A stretch of DNA of 64,000 nucleotides, taken from the NCBI RefSeq assembly GCF_014489475.1, contig NZ_CP060820.1:124001-188000 (forward strand), given 5' to 3'. The stretch is from Lysobacter terrestris (GTDB lineage: Bacteria > Pseudomonadota > Gammaproteobacteria > Xanthomonadales > Xanthomonadaceae). The notes under the pieces were generated by a model. That model searched no databases. It had not been told where the DNA came from and saw only the letters and a program-made list of their open reading frames with translations. Positions 38,061 through 47,945 of this stretch are shown one piece after another (position 1 is the first letter of the stretch; every line of letters begins with the position of its first letter). The translations under genes and the position numbers were made by a program.

Positions 38061-40750
38061 TGTCGCAGCCCCTCCCCCGCCAGACGCGCCTCAGCGGCCT
38101 GGAACCGCTGCAGATCACGCCGCAGAGCAACTTCGTCAACGTCGGTGAGCGCACCAATGTCACCGGCTCGGCGCAGTTCAAGAAGCTGATCCTCGAAGGC
38201 CGCTACGACGAGGCCATCGTGGTGGCGCGCCAGCAGGTCGACAGCGGCGCACAGGTCATCGACGTCAACATGGACGAGGGTCTGCTCGATTCCGAACAGG
38301 CGATGGTGACGTACCTCAACCTGATCGCGGCCGAGCCGGACATCGCCCGCATCCCGGTGATGGTCGACAGCTCGAAGTGGAGCGTCATCGAGGCCGGACT
38401 GAAGTGCCTGCAGGGCAAGGGCATCGTCAACTCGATCTCGATGAAGGAAGGCGAGGCCGAGTTCCTGCGCCAGGCGCGGCTCGTGCGCCGCTACGGCGCG
38501 GCGGTCGTGGTCATGGCCTTCGACGAGGTCGGCCAGGCCGACACCATCGAGCGCAAGGTCGAGATCTGCACGCGCGCCTACAGGCTGCTGACCGAACAGG
38601 TCGGCTTCCCGCCCGAAGACATCATCTTCGACCCGAACGTGTTCGCGATCGCCACCGGCATCGAGGAGCACAACGATTACGCGGTGGCCTTCATCGAGGC
38701 CTGCCGCGAGCTCAAGCGCCGCCACCCCTTCAGCCATATTTCCGGCGGCGTCTCCAACGTCTCGTTCTCGTTCCGCGGCAACGAGCCCGTGCGGCAGGCG
38801 ATCCACGTGGTGTTCCTGTACCACGCGATCAAGGCCGGCATGGACATGGGCATCGTCAATGCCGGCGCCCTGCCCCTGTACGACGACCTCGATCCGCTGC
38901 TGCGCGAGCGCGTCGAGGACGTGGTGCTCAACCGCCGCGCCGACGGCACCGAACGCCTGCTGGAGATCGCCGACCGCTACAAGGGCAAGAAGGGCGAAAA
39001 GAAGGTCGAAGACCTGGCCTGGCGCGAGAAGCCGGTGCGCGCGCGCCTGTCGCATTCGCTGGTGCACGGCATCGACCAGTACATCGAAGCCGACACCGAG
39101 GAGGCCCGCGCGCAGTCCACGCGCCCGCTCGACGTGATCGAAGGCCCGCTGATGGACGGCATGAACGTGGTCGGCGACCTGTTCGGTGCCGGCAAGATGT
39201 TCCTGCCGCAGGTGGTGAAGTCGGCGCGGGTGATGAAGAAGGCCGTGGCCTACCTGCTGCCCTTCATCGAGGCCGAAAAGCTGCGCACCGGCGATGTCGG
39301 CAAGTCCAATGGCCGGATCGTGATGGCCACGGTCAAGGGCGACGTGCACGATATCGGCAAGAATATTGTCGGCGTGGTTTTGGCCTGCAACAACTTCGAG
39401 GTCATCGACCTGGGCGTGATGGTGCCGGCGCAGACCATCCTCGACCGTGCGAAGGCCGAGAACGCCGACCTGATCGGCCTGTCCGGCCTGATCACGCCCT
39501 CGCTGGAGGAAATGAGCCACGTGGCGCGTGAGATGCAGCGTCAGGGCTTCCAGATGCCGCTGCTGATCGGCGGCGCGACCACGTCGCGCGCGCACACCGC
39601 GCTGAAGATCGATCCGCACTACAAGGCGCCCACGGTGTGGGTGAAAGACGCCTCGCGCGCCGTGGGCGTGGCCCAGTCGCTGATCAGCGCCGACCTGCGC
39701 GCGCCGTTCGTCGCCGCCAACGACGCCGATTACGCCGAGATCCGCGAGCGCCACAAGCAGCGCGGCGACGGCAAGCGGCTGGTGTCGCTGGACAAGGCGC
39801 GCGGGCAGAAGTTCGATGGCGGCTGGAACGACTACGTACCGCCGGTGCCGAAGCAGCCGGGCCTGCACGTCCTCGACGACTACCCGCTGGCGGAACTGGT
39901 CGCCTACATCGACTGGACGCCGTTCTTCAACACCTGGGAACTGGCCGGCAAGTACCCGGCCATCCTCACCGACGAGATCGTCGGCGCGCAGGCCACCGAG
40001 CTCTTCCGCGACGCGCAGGCGATGCTCAAGCGCATCGTCGCGGAGAAATGGCTGACGGCGAAAGCCGTGTTCGGATTGTGGCCGGCGCAGTCGAGCGGCG
40101 ACGACGTCACCGTCGACATCGACGGCAAGCCGGAGCGGTTGTGCTTCCTGCGCCAGCAGGTGGACAAGCCGGCCGATCGCCCGGATTTCTGCCTTGCCGA
40201 CTTCATCGCACCACGGGACTCCGGCACGCAGGACTGGATCGGCGGCTTTGCCGTCACCGCCGGCATCGGCATCGAGGAGCACGTGGCGCGCTTCGAGGCC
40301 GACCACGACGACTACAACGCGATCCTGCTCAAGGCACTGGCCGACCGTTTCGCCGAAGCCTTGGCCGAGCGCCTGCACGAGCGCGTGCGCAAGGAATTCT
40401 GGGGCTACGCCACCGATGAAACCCTCGGCAATGACGCATTGATCGACGAGGCGTACCGCGGCATCCGCCCTGCCCCCGGCTATCCGGCGTGCCCTGAGCA
40501 CAGCGAGAAGGCGACGCTGTTCCGGCTGCTGGATGCCGAGCGCAACGCCGGGGTGAAGCTCACCGAGAGCTTCGCGATGTACCCCGCGGCGGCGGTGTCG
40601 GGCTATTACTTCAGTCATCCGCGCAGCCAGTATTTCGTGATCGGGCGGGTGTCGAAGGAGCAGGTCGAGGACTACGCCAAGCGCAAGGGCGTGTCGTTGG
40701 CGCAGGCGGAGCGCTGGCTCGCGTCCAACCTGGATTACGATCCGGAGTAA
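38060..40750 (+). CDS. metH: Methionine synthase, folate/B12/reactivation half
   Basis: Remainder of cobalamin-dependent methionine synthase in 896 residues. The order is: pterin-binding barrel ([28 protein letters not shown]), cobalamin cap and B12 domain with the cobalt ligand H430 in [11 protein letters not shown], then the AdoMet activation domain ([47 protein letters not shown]). All parts of E. coli MetH are present across the two genes, so this is a gene split, not a broken gene. Such splits are usual in Xanthomonadaceae. The ATG overlaps the stop of the first half. Confidence 0.97.
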   Translation: MSQPLPRQTRLSGLEPLQITPQSNFVNVGERTNVTGSAQFKKLILEGRYDEAIVVARQQVDSGAQVIDVNMDEGLLDSEQAMVTYLNLIAAEPDIARIPVMVDSSKWSVIEAGLKCLQGKGIVNSISMKEGEAEFLRQARLVRRYGAAVVVMAFDEVGQADTIERKVEICTRAYRLLTEQVGFPPEDIIFDPNVFAIATGIEEHNDYAVAFIEACRELKRRHPFSHISGGVSNVSFSFRGNEPVRQAIHVVFLYHAIKAGMDMGIVNAGALPLYDDLDPLLRERVEDVVLNRRADGTERLLEIADRYKGKKGEKKVEDLAWREKPVRARLSHSLVHGIDQYIEADTEEARAQSTRPLDVIEGPLMDGMNVVGDLFGAGKMFLPQVVKSARVMKKAVAYLLPFIEAEKLRTGDVGKSNGRIVMATVKGDVHDIGKNIVGVVLACNNFEVIDLGVMVPAQTILDRAKAENADLIGLSGLITPSLEEMSHVAREMQRQGFQMPLLIGGATTSRAHTALKIDPHYKAPTVWVKDASRAVGVAQSLISADLRAPFVAANDADYAEIRERHKQRGDGKRLVSLDKARGQKFDGGWNDYVPPVPKQPGLHVLDDYPLAELVAYIDWTPFFNTWELAGKYPAILTDEIVGAQATELFRDAQAMLKRIVAEKWLTAKAVFGLWPAQSSGDDVTVDIDGKPERLCFLRQQVDKPADRPDFCLADFIAPRDSGTQDWIGGFAVTAGIGIEEHVARFEADHDDYNAILLKALADRFAEALAERLHERVRKEFWGYATDETLGNDALIDEAYRGIRPAPGYPACPEHSEKATLFRLLDAERNAGVKLTESFAMYPAAAVSGYYFSHPRSQYFVIGRVSKEQVEDYAKRKGVSLAQAERWLASNLDYDPE

Positions 40751-40770
40751 CGCGGTACGAATCGAGCAGC

Positions 40771-41424
40771 ATGACCGGACTCTCCAACGCCGAATTCATC
40801 GAGCGGCACGCCGCCCCCGGTCGCGTCGGCCTGTGCGGTGGCAGCGACACCATCAACAAGCTCATCCGCAAGGCGCAGGCGCCGCTGACCGCCGATGGCC
40901 ACCGCAGCCTGTGGTCGCACGCCTTCGTCTTCAGCGAACGGCGCAGCGACGGCCACTGGTGGGTGATCGAGTCGGACCTGGACGTGCGCTTCAAGCAGGT
41001 CCGCCTCGGCGTGCAGGAAAACCGCGCGTCGCGCTACTTCGACGCGGAGGCGTTCCCGAACCTGGCGATCCTGGATTTCCACCTCGATGCGCAGCAGGCC
41101 CGCCAGGTGCAGGTGGCGGCGCTCGACCTGCTGTCGGGCCTGTCGAGCTACTCGCTGCGCGAACTGGCCGGCACCCTGCTGGCGATGCACAGCACGCGCC
41201 TGCGCGGACGCGACAACCTCCTCGCCCAGGAAGGCGCGTTGTACTGCTCGGCGCTGGTCCAGCACTGCTACGCCGCCGCGGGCCTCGAATTCCTGCCCGG
41301 CGTGCACGGCAAGAACGTGGCCCCGCACGACATCGACGCCTCCCCCCTGCCGCACGCCTCGCACCGCCTGATCCGCGACCTCGGCATTTCGAAGGTGCGC
41401 CGGGGAATCGCCCGCCTGATCTGA
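40771..41424 (+). CDS. YiiX/YebB-like permuted papain-fold amidase
   Basis: The product has 217 residues with no signal peptide seen. A histidine in [11 protein letters not shown] (H50) comes before the cysteine in [13 protein letters not shown] (C159), which is the order of circularly permuted NlpC/P60-type (YiiX-like) hydrolases. Such proteins cleave amide or ester bonds in cell-wall, lipid or protein substrates; the target here is unknown. It lies 20 nt after metH on the same strand and may be read through from it. Confidence 0.8.
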   Translation: MTGLSNAEFIERHAAPGRVGLCGGSDTINKLIRKAQAPLTADGHRSLWSHAFVFSERRSDGHWWVIESDLDVRFKQVRLGVQENRASRYFDAEAFPNLAILDFHLDAQQARQVQVAALDLLSGLSSYSLRELAGTLLAMHSTRLRGRDNLLAQEGALYCSALVQHCYAAAGLEFLPGVHGKNVAPHDIDASPLPHASHRLIRDLGISKVRRGIARLI

Positions 41425-41463
41425 GACAATTTCCGCACGGCCGGAACGTTGAATCCTCGGGGT

Positions 41464-42540
41464 ATGGCAGTGCGGGCAAGCAGGCGGGCTTTCGTTACCC
41501 TGGCGGACGCCGTCGAGCGGCGCGCCGACAACTACCTGGCGTTACGGCACCTCGCCGCGCTCCTGGTCATTTACGGCCACAGTTATGCGCTGAGCCGCAA
41601 CCCGGATCGCGCGATCGACCTGGTCGAGCGGCTGATGCCCGGCTTCTACGCCGGCAGTTTCGCGGTCTATCTGTTCTTCGCGATCAGCGGCTTCCTGATC
41701 AGCCTGAGCCTGCTGCGCAACCCGGGCGTGCTGCGTTACGTCCGCAACCGGCTGGCGCGCGTGTTTCCGGCGTACTGGATCAGCCTGCTCGTGTGCGTGT
41801 TCGCGTTCGGACTGGCGTACACGACGCTGTCCACGGGCGAGTACCTGCGCTCGGCCGGGACCTGGGCGTTCGTGGCGGACAACTGGCTTCCGATCACGTT
41901 CACCTGGCACCTGCCCGGCGTGTTCGATGGCAACCCGCTGCCCAAGGTCGTGAACGGCGCGCTCTGGTCGCTGGGCCTGGAAGTGCGCTGGTACGCCTAC
42001 TTCGCCCTGCTCGCCGCGCTGACCGTCGTACGGCGGCGCTGGCTGTTCACGCTGCTGGCGCTGGCCCTGGTGCTGTTCGGGGCCTGGGAATGGTGGACCG
42101 GCAAGCCGGACGCCAACCACTACCGCGCCCTGTCCCAGACCTACCTGATCGCCGCGCTGTGTGCGCATTGGCGGGATCGCATTCCGGTCGCGCACTGGCT
42201 GATGGCCGCATTCGTGCTGCTGATGGCGTTGGCGCACGGCAGCCGCTGGTTCGGTCCCGCCACCGTGGCCGCCGCGATCTACTTCACGTTCTGGGCGGCC
42301 TATGCGTTGCCGGCACTGCGCTGGCCGGAACACCGCGACTACTCCTATGGCCTGTTCCTCTACGGATTCCCGGTGCAGCAGGCGCTGATTGCCTCGTTCC
42401 CGCAGATCCCGCCGCTGGCGCTGTTTCCGGCGGCGACCGCCGGCGCACTGGTGCTTGCCGCCTTGTCATGGCACCTGGTGGAGCTGCCGGCCCTGCAGTG
42501 GAAGCGGCGGCTGCAACCGCAGCTGGCGGCGGCAACGTAA
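41464..42540 (+). CDS. Acyltransferase 3 family membrane protein
   Basis: Integral membrane protein of 358 residues with about ten hydrophobic segments. Family marks are LRHLAALLVIYGHSYAL with the catalytic-type histidine near residue 40, FAISGFLISLSLLR, and VRNRLARVFPAYWISLL. These enzymes transfer acyl groups to extracytoplasmic sugars of polysaccharides or lipids. ATG at 41464 is used; an in-frame TTG five codons earlier is possible. It converges on the yaiL-like gene with 6 nt between stops. No polysaccharide cluster is nearby apart from ugd. Confidence 0.92.
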   Translation: MAVRASRRAFVTLADAVERRADNYLALRHLAALLVIYGHSYALSRNPDRAIDLVERLMPGFYAGSFAVYLFFAISGFLISLSLLRNPGVLRYVRNRLARVFPAYWISLLVCVFAFGLAYTTLSTGEYLRSAGTWAFVADNWLPITFTWHLPGVFDGNPLPKVVNGALWSLGLEVRWYAYFALLAALTVVRRRWLFTLLALALVLFGAWEWWTGKPDANHYRALSQTYLIAALCAHWRDRIPVAHWLMAAFVLLMALAHGSRWFGPATVAAAIYFTFWAAYALPALRWPEHRDYSYGLFLYGFPVQQALIASFPQIPPLALFPAATAGALVLAALSWHLVELPALQWKRRLQPQLAAAT

Positions 42541-42546
42541 TCCGGA

Positions 42547-43167
42547 TTACCAGACCAGGTCGTCGGGCACCTGGTACTGCGGATCGGCGTAAGGATCCTC
42601 TTCGGCCGGCGCGTTGGGGTCGACCCGGAGCGCGATGGCCTGCGGGAAGATGTCCGCCGCCTGCGCGACCAGCTCCGCGGTCACCAGCAGGTAACGTCCA
42701 TCCAGCTGCAGCACGCCGAGTTCACCGGCGTTGAGCGCCTTGAGCTGCTCGGCGGTGACATAGACCCGCTTGATCTTGCCGCCGTAGGGGAAATGCCGGG
42801 CGATCTCCGCATCGGCGACGTTGAGCCCCTTGTCCTTCACCAGTTCGGTGAGCTTCGCGCGCGCTTCGCGACGCTTGCGCGCCTCTTCCTGCCTCGCCGC
42901 TTCGGCGGCGATGCGTTCGTCCTTCTCGTGCTGGGCGCGGATGGCGTAGGCCTTGGCCAGGTCCATGCCTTCGCCACCGCGCGGCTTGGGCTTGGCGCCC
43001 GGCTTGTGCCCCGGTCGCTGCTGCGGCTTGCCCGCCGCCTCGTGGGGCCTGCGCCCCGGTTGCGGCTTGCCCTGCGGCGTAACGGGCTTCTTGCCCTGGG
43101 GACGTTCGGGCTTGGGCGCCGGCTTGAAGCCGAGGCCAAGCAGCTGATCGCGGAGGCTATCGCTCAT
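42547..43167 (-). CDS. DUF2058 family protein (YaiL-like)
   Basis: The product has 206 residues. It begins SDSLRDQLLGLGFKPA, typical of YaiL/DUF2058 proteins. Then comes a long low-complexity basic linker rich in Pro, Lys, Gly and Gln (about 15-65), a charged helix with coiled-coil character (KDERIAAEAARQEEARKRREAR) and the C-terminal domain (HFPYGGKIKRVYV, LLVTAELV). The basic linker suggests nucleic acid or ribosome contact. The function is not established. Confidence 0.9.
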   Translation of the reverse strand: MSDSLRDQLLGLGFKPAPKPERPQGKKPVTPQGKPQPGRRPHEAAGKPQQRPGHKPGAKPKPRGGEGMDLAKAYAIRAQHEKDERIAAEAARQEEARKRREARAKLTELVKDKGLNVADAEIARHFPYGGKIKRVYVTAEQLKALNAGELGVLQLDGRYLLVTAELVAQAADIFPQAIALRVDPNAPAEEDPYADPQYQVPDDLVW

Positions 43168-43207
43168 TGCAGATTACGGCGTGCGTGGGAGGTCAATTGC
43201 GTGGGGT

Positions 43208-43441
43208 TCAATAATGCGGCGGCGGCGGTTCCAGCGACGCATCGCCGGTCACCGGGGCCGCGGAAAGCGTACTGCGGATGGTCTTCAGTTCTTCCAGCGC
43301 GCGATGCAGCAGCAGCGCGGTGCGTGCCTCTCCATCACGCGCGGCGGCCAGGGCGTCGCTGAGCTCGATCAGCGCCTGTTCCTGGAAGGCGACGCGCATT
43401 TCCAGGTCAACCAGGCGCTGCTGGAATTCTTCAGGAGTCAT
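43208..43441 (-). CDS. slyX: SlyX family protein
   Basis: A small 77-residue coiled-coil protein. The helix FQQRLVDLEMRVAFQEQALIELSDAL and the C-terminal PPPPHY ending are the SlyX signature. The ATG at 43441 is chosen because homology begins MTPEEF; the frame is open 15 codons further. It lies 10 nt before the ugd start-side neighbour region, downstream of ugd on the same strand, and probably shares its transcript. The role is unknown. Confidence 0.9.
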   Translation of the reverse strand: MTPEEFQQRLVDLEMRVAFQEQALIELSDALAAARDGEARTALLLHRALEELKTIRSTLSAAPVTGDASLEPPPPHY

Positions 43442-43451
43442 CGCTATCCGC

Positions 43452-44801
43452 TCAGGCCGTCGGCTTGCCGCTGACCGAACGGCCACGGCCGATGCCGTAA
43501 TAGGCCAGGCCCGCCTGCTCGACTTCGCGCGGCTCGTAGAGATTGCGGCCGTCGAAGATCACCTTGTCGGCCAGGGTCGCTTCCAGGCGACCGAAATCCG
43601 GGCTGCGGAACTGCTTCCACTCGGTGACCACGACCAGCGCATCGGCGCCTTCCAGCGCCTGGCGCGCGGATTCGCACAGCAGCAGGTCGTCGCGCTCGCC
43701 GAAGATGCGCTGCGCTTCGTGGCTGGCTTCCGGATCGTAGGCACGGACCCGGGCGCCGGCGTCCCACAAGCGGGCGAGCAAGGTACGGCTGGAGGCTTCG
43801 CGCATGTCGTCGGTGTTGGGCTTGAACGCGAGGCCCCACACGGCAATGGTCTTGCCGGCCAGCTTGCCGCCGTAGTGCGCGTCGAGCAGTTCGAACAGGC
43901 GGTGCTTCTGCCGCGCGTTGACGGCTTCCACGGCGCCCAGGATCTCCGCCGCATAGCCGTACTGCTTCGCGGTGCGTTCCAGCGCCTGCACGTCCTTCGG
44001 GAAGCACGAGCCGCCATAACCCGCGCCCGGGTAGATGAAGCTGTAGCCGATGCGCGGATCCGAACCGATGCCGTGGCGCACGTGCTCGATATCGGCACCG
44101 ACGCGCTCGGCGATGTTCGCCATCTCGTTCATGAAGCTGATCTTGGTCGCGAGCATCGCATTCGCGGCGTACTTGGTCAGCTCCGCGGAACGCACGTCCA
44201 TCGCCACGATGCGTTCGTGGTTGCGGTTGAACGGCGCGTACAGGCGCTTGAGCTGTTCGATCGACGCGGGACTGCTGGCGCCGATCACGATGCGGTCCGG
44301 ACGCATGCAGTCCTTGACCGCATCGCCCTCCTTGAGGAATTCGGGGTTGGAGGCGACGTCGAACTCGATCTGCACGCCGCGTGCCGCCAGCTCTTCCGCG
44401 ATCACCGCACGCACCTTGTCGGCGGTACCGACCGGCACGGTGGACTTGTCGACGATCACTGCAGGGCGCGACAGGTTCTGGCCGATCGTCCTGGCCACCG
44501 CGAGCACGTACTTGAGGTCGGCGCTGCCGTCCTCGTCGGGCGGCGTGCCCACGGCGATGAAGATGGTGTTGCCGTGCTGGATCGCCGTCGCCGCATCGGT
44601 GGTGAAGTGCAAACGGCCGGCGGCGTGGTTGGCCTTCACCATCGGCTCCAGGCCGGGCTCGTAGATCGGGATCACGCCGTTGTTGAGCCCGTCCACCTTG
44701 GCGGCATCGATATCGACGCAGACGACGTCGTGGCCGACTTCAGCCAGGCAGGTTCCAGTGACGAGGCCGACATAGCCGGTGCCGAAGATGGTGACGCGCA
44801 T
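43452..44801 (-). CDS. ugd: UDP-glucose 6-dehydrogenase
   Basis: Oxidises UDP-glucose to UDP-glucuronate with two NAD, for surface polysaccharides. The 449-residue protein has the N-terminal Rossmann motif [11 protein letters not shown], the catalytic cysteine in [13 protein letters not shown] (about 263) and the C-terminal UDP-binding domain ([20 protein letters not shown]). ATG at 44801 is chosen at the start of homology; 80 further open codons upstream are not coding. It is followed by slyX (10 nt). Confidence 0.97.
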   Translation of the reverse strand: MRVTIFGTGYVGLVTGTCLAEVGHDVVCVDIDAAKVDGLNNGVIPIYEPGLEPMVKANHAAGRLHFTTDAATAIQHGNTIFIAVGTPPDEDGSADLKYVLAVARTIGQNLSRPAVIVDKSTVPVGTADKVRAVIAEELAARGVQIEFDVASNPEFLKEGDAVKDCMRPDRIVIGASSPASIEQLKRLYAPFNRNHERIVAMDVRSAELTKYAANAMLATKISFMNEMANIAERVGADIEHVRHGIGSDPRIGYSFIYPGAGYGGSCFPKDVQALERTAKQYGYAAEILGAVEAVNARQKHRLFELLDAHYGGKLAGKTIAVWGLAFKPNTDDMREASSRTLLARLWDAGARVRAYDPEASHEAQRIFGERDDLLLCESARQALEGADALVVVTEWKQFRSPDFGRLEATLADKVIFDGRNLYEPREVEQAGLAYYGIGRGRSVSGKPTA

Positions 44802-44920
44802 GTGTGGGTTCCCTTGCGGATGGCGTGGTGGGGTCGCTTCATCCCGCGTCGCGGACGGCCGCCGCGACTCCAGGCAACGGCTGCTCCACCCGGAGGTGAA
44901 GCAGCCGGCCGGTTCACTGC

Positions 44921-45706
44921 TTACTTCGCCGGTTGCTTGACGATCTCGAGCAGCTCGACTTCGAACACCAGCGTGGCGTTCGGCGGAATCGGGCCGCCCT
45001 GCGTGCCGGCTTCGCCGTAACCGATCGCCGCCGGAATCCACAGCTTGTACTTGCTGCCCACCGGCATCAGGCCGAGGCCTTCACGCCAGCCCGGGATCAC
45101 CGCGCCGAGCGGGAACGTGGCGGGCGTGCCGCGATCGTAGGAGCTGTCGAACGTCTTGCCGTCGAGCAGCGTGCCCTTGTAGTGCACCTTCACCGCGTCG
45201 CTGGGCTTGGGCTTGGGGCCGGTGCCTTCGGTGATGACCTGGTACTGCAGGCCCGACGGCGTGGTCTTCACGCCCGGCTTCTTCGCGTTCTCGGCGAGGA
45301 ACTTGGCGCCGTCTTCCTTGTTCTTCTTGGCGTCGGCCATCATCTTGGCGATCTGCTTGGCCTGCATCTTCTGGCCGAACGCCTGCGCGATCTCCTGCGC
45401 CTGCTCTTCGGTCATCAGCATCTTCTCGCCGGCGACCGAGGCCTTGATGGCCTTCGCGATCGTGTCGACGTCGACTTCATCCTTGACCTGCTCGAGCGAC
45501 TTGCCCATCTGCATGCCGATCATGTAGCTGACCTTTTCCTTCTCGGTCGGCAGGCCGGCGATCTTGGGGCCTGCGTCCTTCGACGATTCTTCGGTCTTGG
45601 CTGCTTCGTCCTTGGCCTTGTCGGCAGGCGGGTTGCAGGCGGTAACGGCAATGGCAAGAACAGCCGAGGTAAGGGCCACGGAAACGTGGCGGGGGAAACG
45701 ACGCAT
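44921..45706 (-). CDS. FKBP-type peptidyl-prolyl isomerase lipoprotein (FkpA/Mip-like)
   Basis: Periplasmic proline isomerase of 261 residues. The N-terminal lipobox LAIAVTAC gives a lipidated Cys at about 24, followed by a charged linker. The FKBP_N dimerisation domain has [13 protein letters not shown], then a long helix (about 100-140), then the FKBP domain with [35 protein letters not shown] and [16 protein letters not shown]. It likely assists folding of envelope proteins. A second, unusual FKBP gene lies directly upstream. Confidence 0.95.
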   Translation of the reverse strand: MRRFPRHVSVALTSAVLAIAVTACNPPADKAKDEAAKTEESSKDAGPKIAGLPTEKEKVSYMIGMQMGKSLEQVKDEVDVDTIAKAIKASVAGEKMLMTEEQAQEIAQAFGQKMQAKQIAKMMADAKKNKEDGAKFLAENAKKPGVKTTPSGLQYQVITEGTGPKPKPSDAVKVHYKGTLLDGKTFDSSYDRGTPATFPLGAVIPGWREGLGLMPVGSKYKLWIPAAIGYGEAGTQGGPIPPNATLVFEVELLEIVKQPAK

Positions 45707-45807
45707 CTGGGAACTCCTGGGAAATCGGGAAAATTATCGCGCCGGCCACGGTGCACGCGTGCGACTGAACGTCAGTTCACGTGCGCGAACACGGTATTCG
45801 GAGATGT

Positions 45808-46761
45808 TTACTGTTGCGGAATCGCCAGCAGTTCGACATCGAAAACCAGCGTCGAATTGGGACCGATGCGACCGTCCGGAGTTCCCTTGTCGCCGTAGGC
45901 CAGCTCGCCGGGGATCCAGAAGCGGTACTTCGCACCCACCGGCATCAGCTGCAGGCCCTCGGTCCAGCCGGCGATCACCTCGCCCAGGCGGAACTGGACG
46001 GGCTGGCCGCCGCGCTCGTAGGAGCTGTCGAACACGCTGCCGTCCAGCAAGGTGCCGTGGTAGTTGACGCTGACGCGGTCGTCGACGCGCGGACGCGGGC
46101 CCGCGCCCTGGCGCAGCACCATGTACTGGATGCCCGACGGCGTGGTGAACACGCCCTTCACCGTCTTGTTCTTGGCGAGGAATGCCGCGCCCGCGGCCTT
46201 GTTCGCCTGCGCGGCAGCGGCGGCCTTGGCCTCCAGCTTCACCTGCACGTTCTTCGAGAACACCTGGCGGACGGCGTCCAGCTCGGCGTCGCTCAGCAAG
46301 GCCGTGCCGCCGGCGAGCGTCGTGCGCACCGCCTGCAGGAACACCGGCATGTCGATCTCTTCCTGGATCTTCGCCAGCGAACGGCCGACGTCGGTACCGA
46401 CGAGGAGGCCGACCTTGTCGCGCGCCACTTCAGGCGTCTTCGCGCCAGGCGCAGGCGGATTGTTGCGTGCGCCGATCCGCGCCATCAGCGCCTGGGTCGT
46501 GGTCTTCGCGTCTTCCGGCGTCAGCAGCGGCTTGCCACCGGCGAAGGCATTGCGGATGGCCTTCTCGAACGCCGTCATGTCCAGGTCCGGCCCCACGGGC
46601 GCGATCGAATGACCGATGTCGGTGCCGATCATGTAGCTGGCCTTGTCGCGATCGGTCGTCAGCACGGTCTTGTCCTGGGCAGCGGCGGCGGAAGCAGTGC
46701 TGCCGAAGAGCACGGCCGCGGTGGTCAACAACGCAGCGACGCCGCGCATGAAGGGCTTCAT
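45808..46761 (-). CDS. FKBP-type isomerase with duplicated N-terminal domain
   Basis: The product has 317 residues with a signal peptide (FGSTASAAAAQ). Two FKBP_N-like repeats follow: DKASYMIGTDIGHSIAP (about 41-100) and DKVGLLVGTDVGRSLAK (about 114-180), each with a matching DMxxFxxAxRxxxAGGxxLL pattern. The C-terminal FKBP domain is complete (VNYHGTLLDGSVFDSSYERG, VIAGWTEGLQLMPVG, NSTLVFDVELLAI). It is a periplasmic isomerase; the doubled dimerisation domain is the odd feature. It lies 101 nt upstream of the simpler paralogue on the same strand. Confidence 0.93.
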   Translation of the reverse strand: MKPFMRGVAALLTTAAVLFGSTASAAAAQDKTVLTTDRDKASYMIGTDIGHSIAPVGPDLDMTAFEKAIRNAFAGGKPLLTPEDAKTTTQALMARIGARNNPPAPGAKTPEVARDKVGLLVGTDVGRSLAKIQEEIDMPVFLQAVRTTLAGGTALLSDAELDAVRQVFSKNVQVKLEAKAAAAAQANKAAGAAFLAKNKTVKGVFTTPSGIQYMVLRQGAGPRPRVDDRVSVNYHGTLLDGSVFDSSYERGGQPVQFRLGEVIAGWTEGLQLMPVGAKYRFWIPGELAYGDKGTPDGRIGPNSTLVFDVELLAIPQQ

Positions 46762-47236
46762 GAAGACTCCTGTAAGGAACGCGCCGCGAACGGCGGCACG
46801 AAGCGCCTATTGTCGCGGGCCGTAGCGGCATGAGCAATGCAGGTTCCGTGCGCGACGTTTGCAAATGGATCGCGCTGCATGCGATCGCGATGGAATGCGG
46901 CGCGCGGTGGGAAGCCAGCCCAGCGGCCCGGCGCGGCCGCATTGCCGGCGTGTAGTGGCGAATCGCCCTGCCGAGCTGGCGGGATTCGCGCGGGGAGCAT
47001 CGGACCCAAGGGGTGACCGGGGCGGATTTCGGCCCCCGGATCACGCCGGAATCGGCCATCCCCGGCATGAAATCGCCATAACCCAATGATTTTTCTTCTA
47101 TTTCTGCGTTCCAGCGCGACCCTGCCCGGGCTGCGGCGACACATGACTTAAGTTGGGTTCGCCGCTTGTTGACTGGACGTGTTTAGGTGTTATAGTTGCA
47201 TACAACACCGGTCTACCAACGAGCAGGACGTTCGCC
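46762..47236. other. 475-nt intergenic region between divergent FKBP and GntR/ABC units
   Basis: I see no gene here. It holds a 10-bp hairpin with one bulged base (47013-47044: GTGA and CCGGGG pairing with CCCCGG and TCAC), a T-rich block (47088-47105), and, at its right end, the promoter and operator of the GntR/ABC operon. The promoter of the FKBP gene must also lie here but is not obvious. Confidence 0.6.
47170..47210 (+). promoter_or_regulatory. Promoter and GGTG-N16-CACC operator of the GntR/ABC operon
   Basis: TTGACT (47170-47175) and TATAGT (47192-47197), 16 nt apart, with TG one base before the -10 (extended -10), make a strong promoter. GGTG (47187-47190) and CACC (47207-47210) are separated by exactly 16 nt and cover the -10; inside is a second dyad GTTG-CATA-CAAC. 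To my recollection GGTG-N16-CACC is the site of YtrA-type GntR regulators in Xanthomonas, and such a regulator is the second gene. Confidence 0.8.
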
Positions 47237-47572
47237 ATGAACCGCAAGCTCCGCAACTCGCTCTCCGCCTTCACGGCCTCCGGCGCAGCGCTGGCCATCG
47301 CCCTGATGGTCGCCGTCCCCGCCGGCACTTCCCCCGTGCAGCAGATGGTGTCGCAAGACCTGCTCCTCCCGGCTGCGGCCGGTCAGCGCGCCGAAGGCTC
47401 GCTGGCCCAGGCCGTTGCCCTCTCCGCCGAATTCGCCGCCGCTTCGGCGCTGGCGCTGGAAGCGGACCGGCGCATGGATGCCCCGACCAAGCCGCACGCG
47501 CCCCGCAAGGGCACGCGCAATCGCCGGCAGACCGTTGTCATGCCGTACTTCTCCTTCCTGCCGCGGGGCTGA
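47237..47572 (+). CDS. Small exported hypothetical protein, first gene of GntR/ABC operon
   Basis: The product has 111 residues and no recognised family. The N-terminus has a basic start (MNRKLRNSL) and a hydrophobic stretch (SGAALAIALMVAVPAGT), so it is exported or membrane-anchored. The middle is Ala-rich and the C-terminal third is basic (HAPRKGTRNRRQTVV). It follows the strong operator-bearing promoter by about 30 nt and ends 1 nt before the GntR gene, so it is the most highly translated part of the operon. Confidence 0.7.
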   Translation: MNRKLRNSLSAFTASGAALAIALMVAVPAGTSPVQQMVSQDLLLPAAAGQRAEGSLAQAVALSAEFAAASALALEADRRMDAPTKPHAPRKGTRNRRQTVVMPYFSFLPRG

Positions 47573-47573
47573 T

Positions 47574-47945
47574 ATGACCGCAATCCAATGGAGCGACAGC
47601 GCTCCCATCTACCGCCAGCTGAAGGAGCGGGTCATCGCAATGATGCTCGATGGCCTGCTCAAGCCCGGCGATGCCCTGCCCTCCGTAAGGCAGGTCGCCG
47701 CCGAGTATCAGCTCAATCCAATCACCGTCTCGCGCGCCTATCAGGAACTGGCGGACGAGGCACTCGTCGAGAAACGCAGGGGCCTGGGCATGTACGTCAC
47801 AGAAGAAGCTGCAAGGAAGTTGCTGTTCAATGAACGTGAGCGTTTCCTGCGCGAAGAATGGCCCCAGGTCGTCGAGCGCATCAAGCGCCTGGGCCTGAAG
47901 ATCGATGAACTGCTCGCCGCCGACGGCAAGGACGGTGTGCAATGA
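47574..47945 (+). CDS. GntR-family regulator, YtrA subfamily
   Basis: The product has 123 residues: an N-terminal winged helix (PIYRQLKERVIAMMLDGLLKPGD, LPSVRQVAAEYQLNPITVSRAYQELADEALVEKRRG) followed by only about 50 residues of helical dimerisation tail, which is the YtrA layout without a ligand domain. Its gene overlaps the ABC ATPase gene by 4 nt (ATGA). Such regulators repress their own ABC-transporter operons and are released by envelope or antibiotic stress. The GGTG-N16-CACC site upstream is its probable operator. Confidence 0.93.
   Translation: MTAIQWSDSAPIYRQLKERVIAMMLDGLLKPGDALPSVRQVAAEYQLNPITVSRAYQELADEALVEKRRGLGMYVTEEAARKLLFNERERFLREEWPQVVERIKRLGLKIDELLAADGKDGVQ

Noticed and set aside
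38060-38062. Frameshift or pseudogene in metH
   Set aside because: The two halves are each complete with all domain motifs and join by a TGATG overlap; the split is known in this family, so it is not a mutation.
47013-47044. Possible riboswitch or small RNA in the FKBP/GntR intergenic region
   Set aside because: Only a single hairpin with one bulge is visible, with no second conserved element, T-run or matching gene context.
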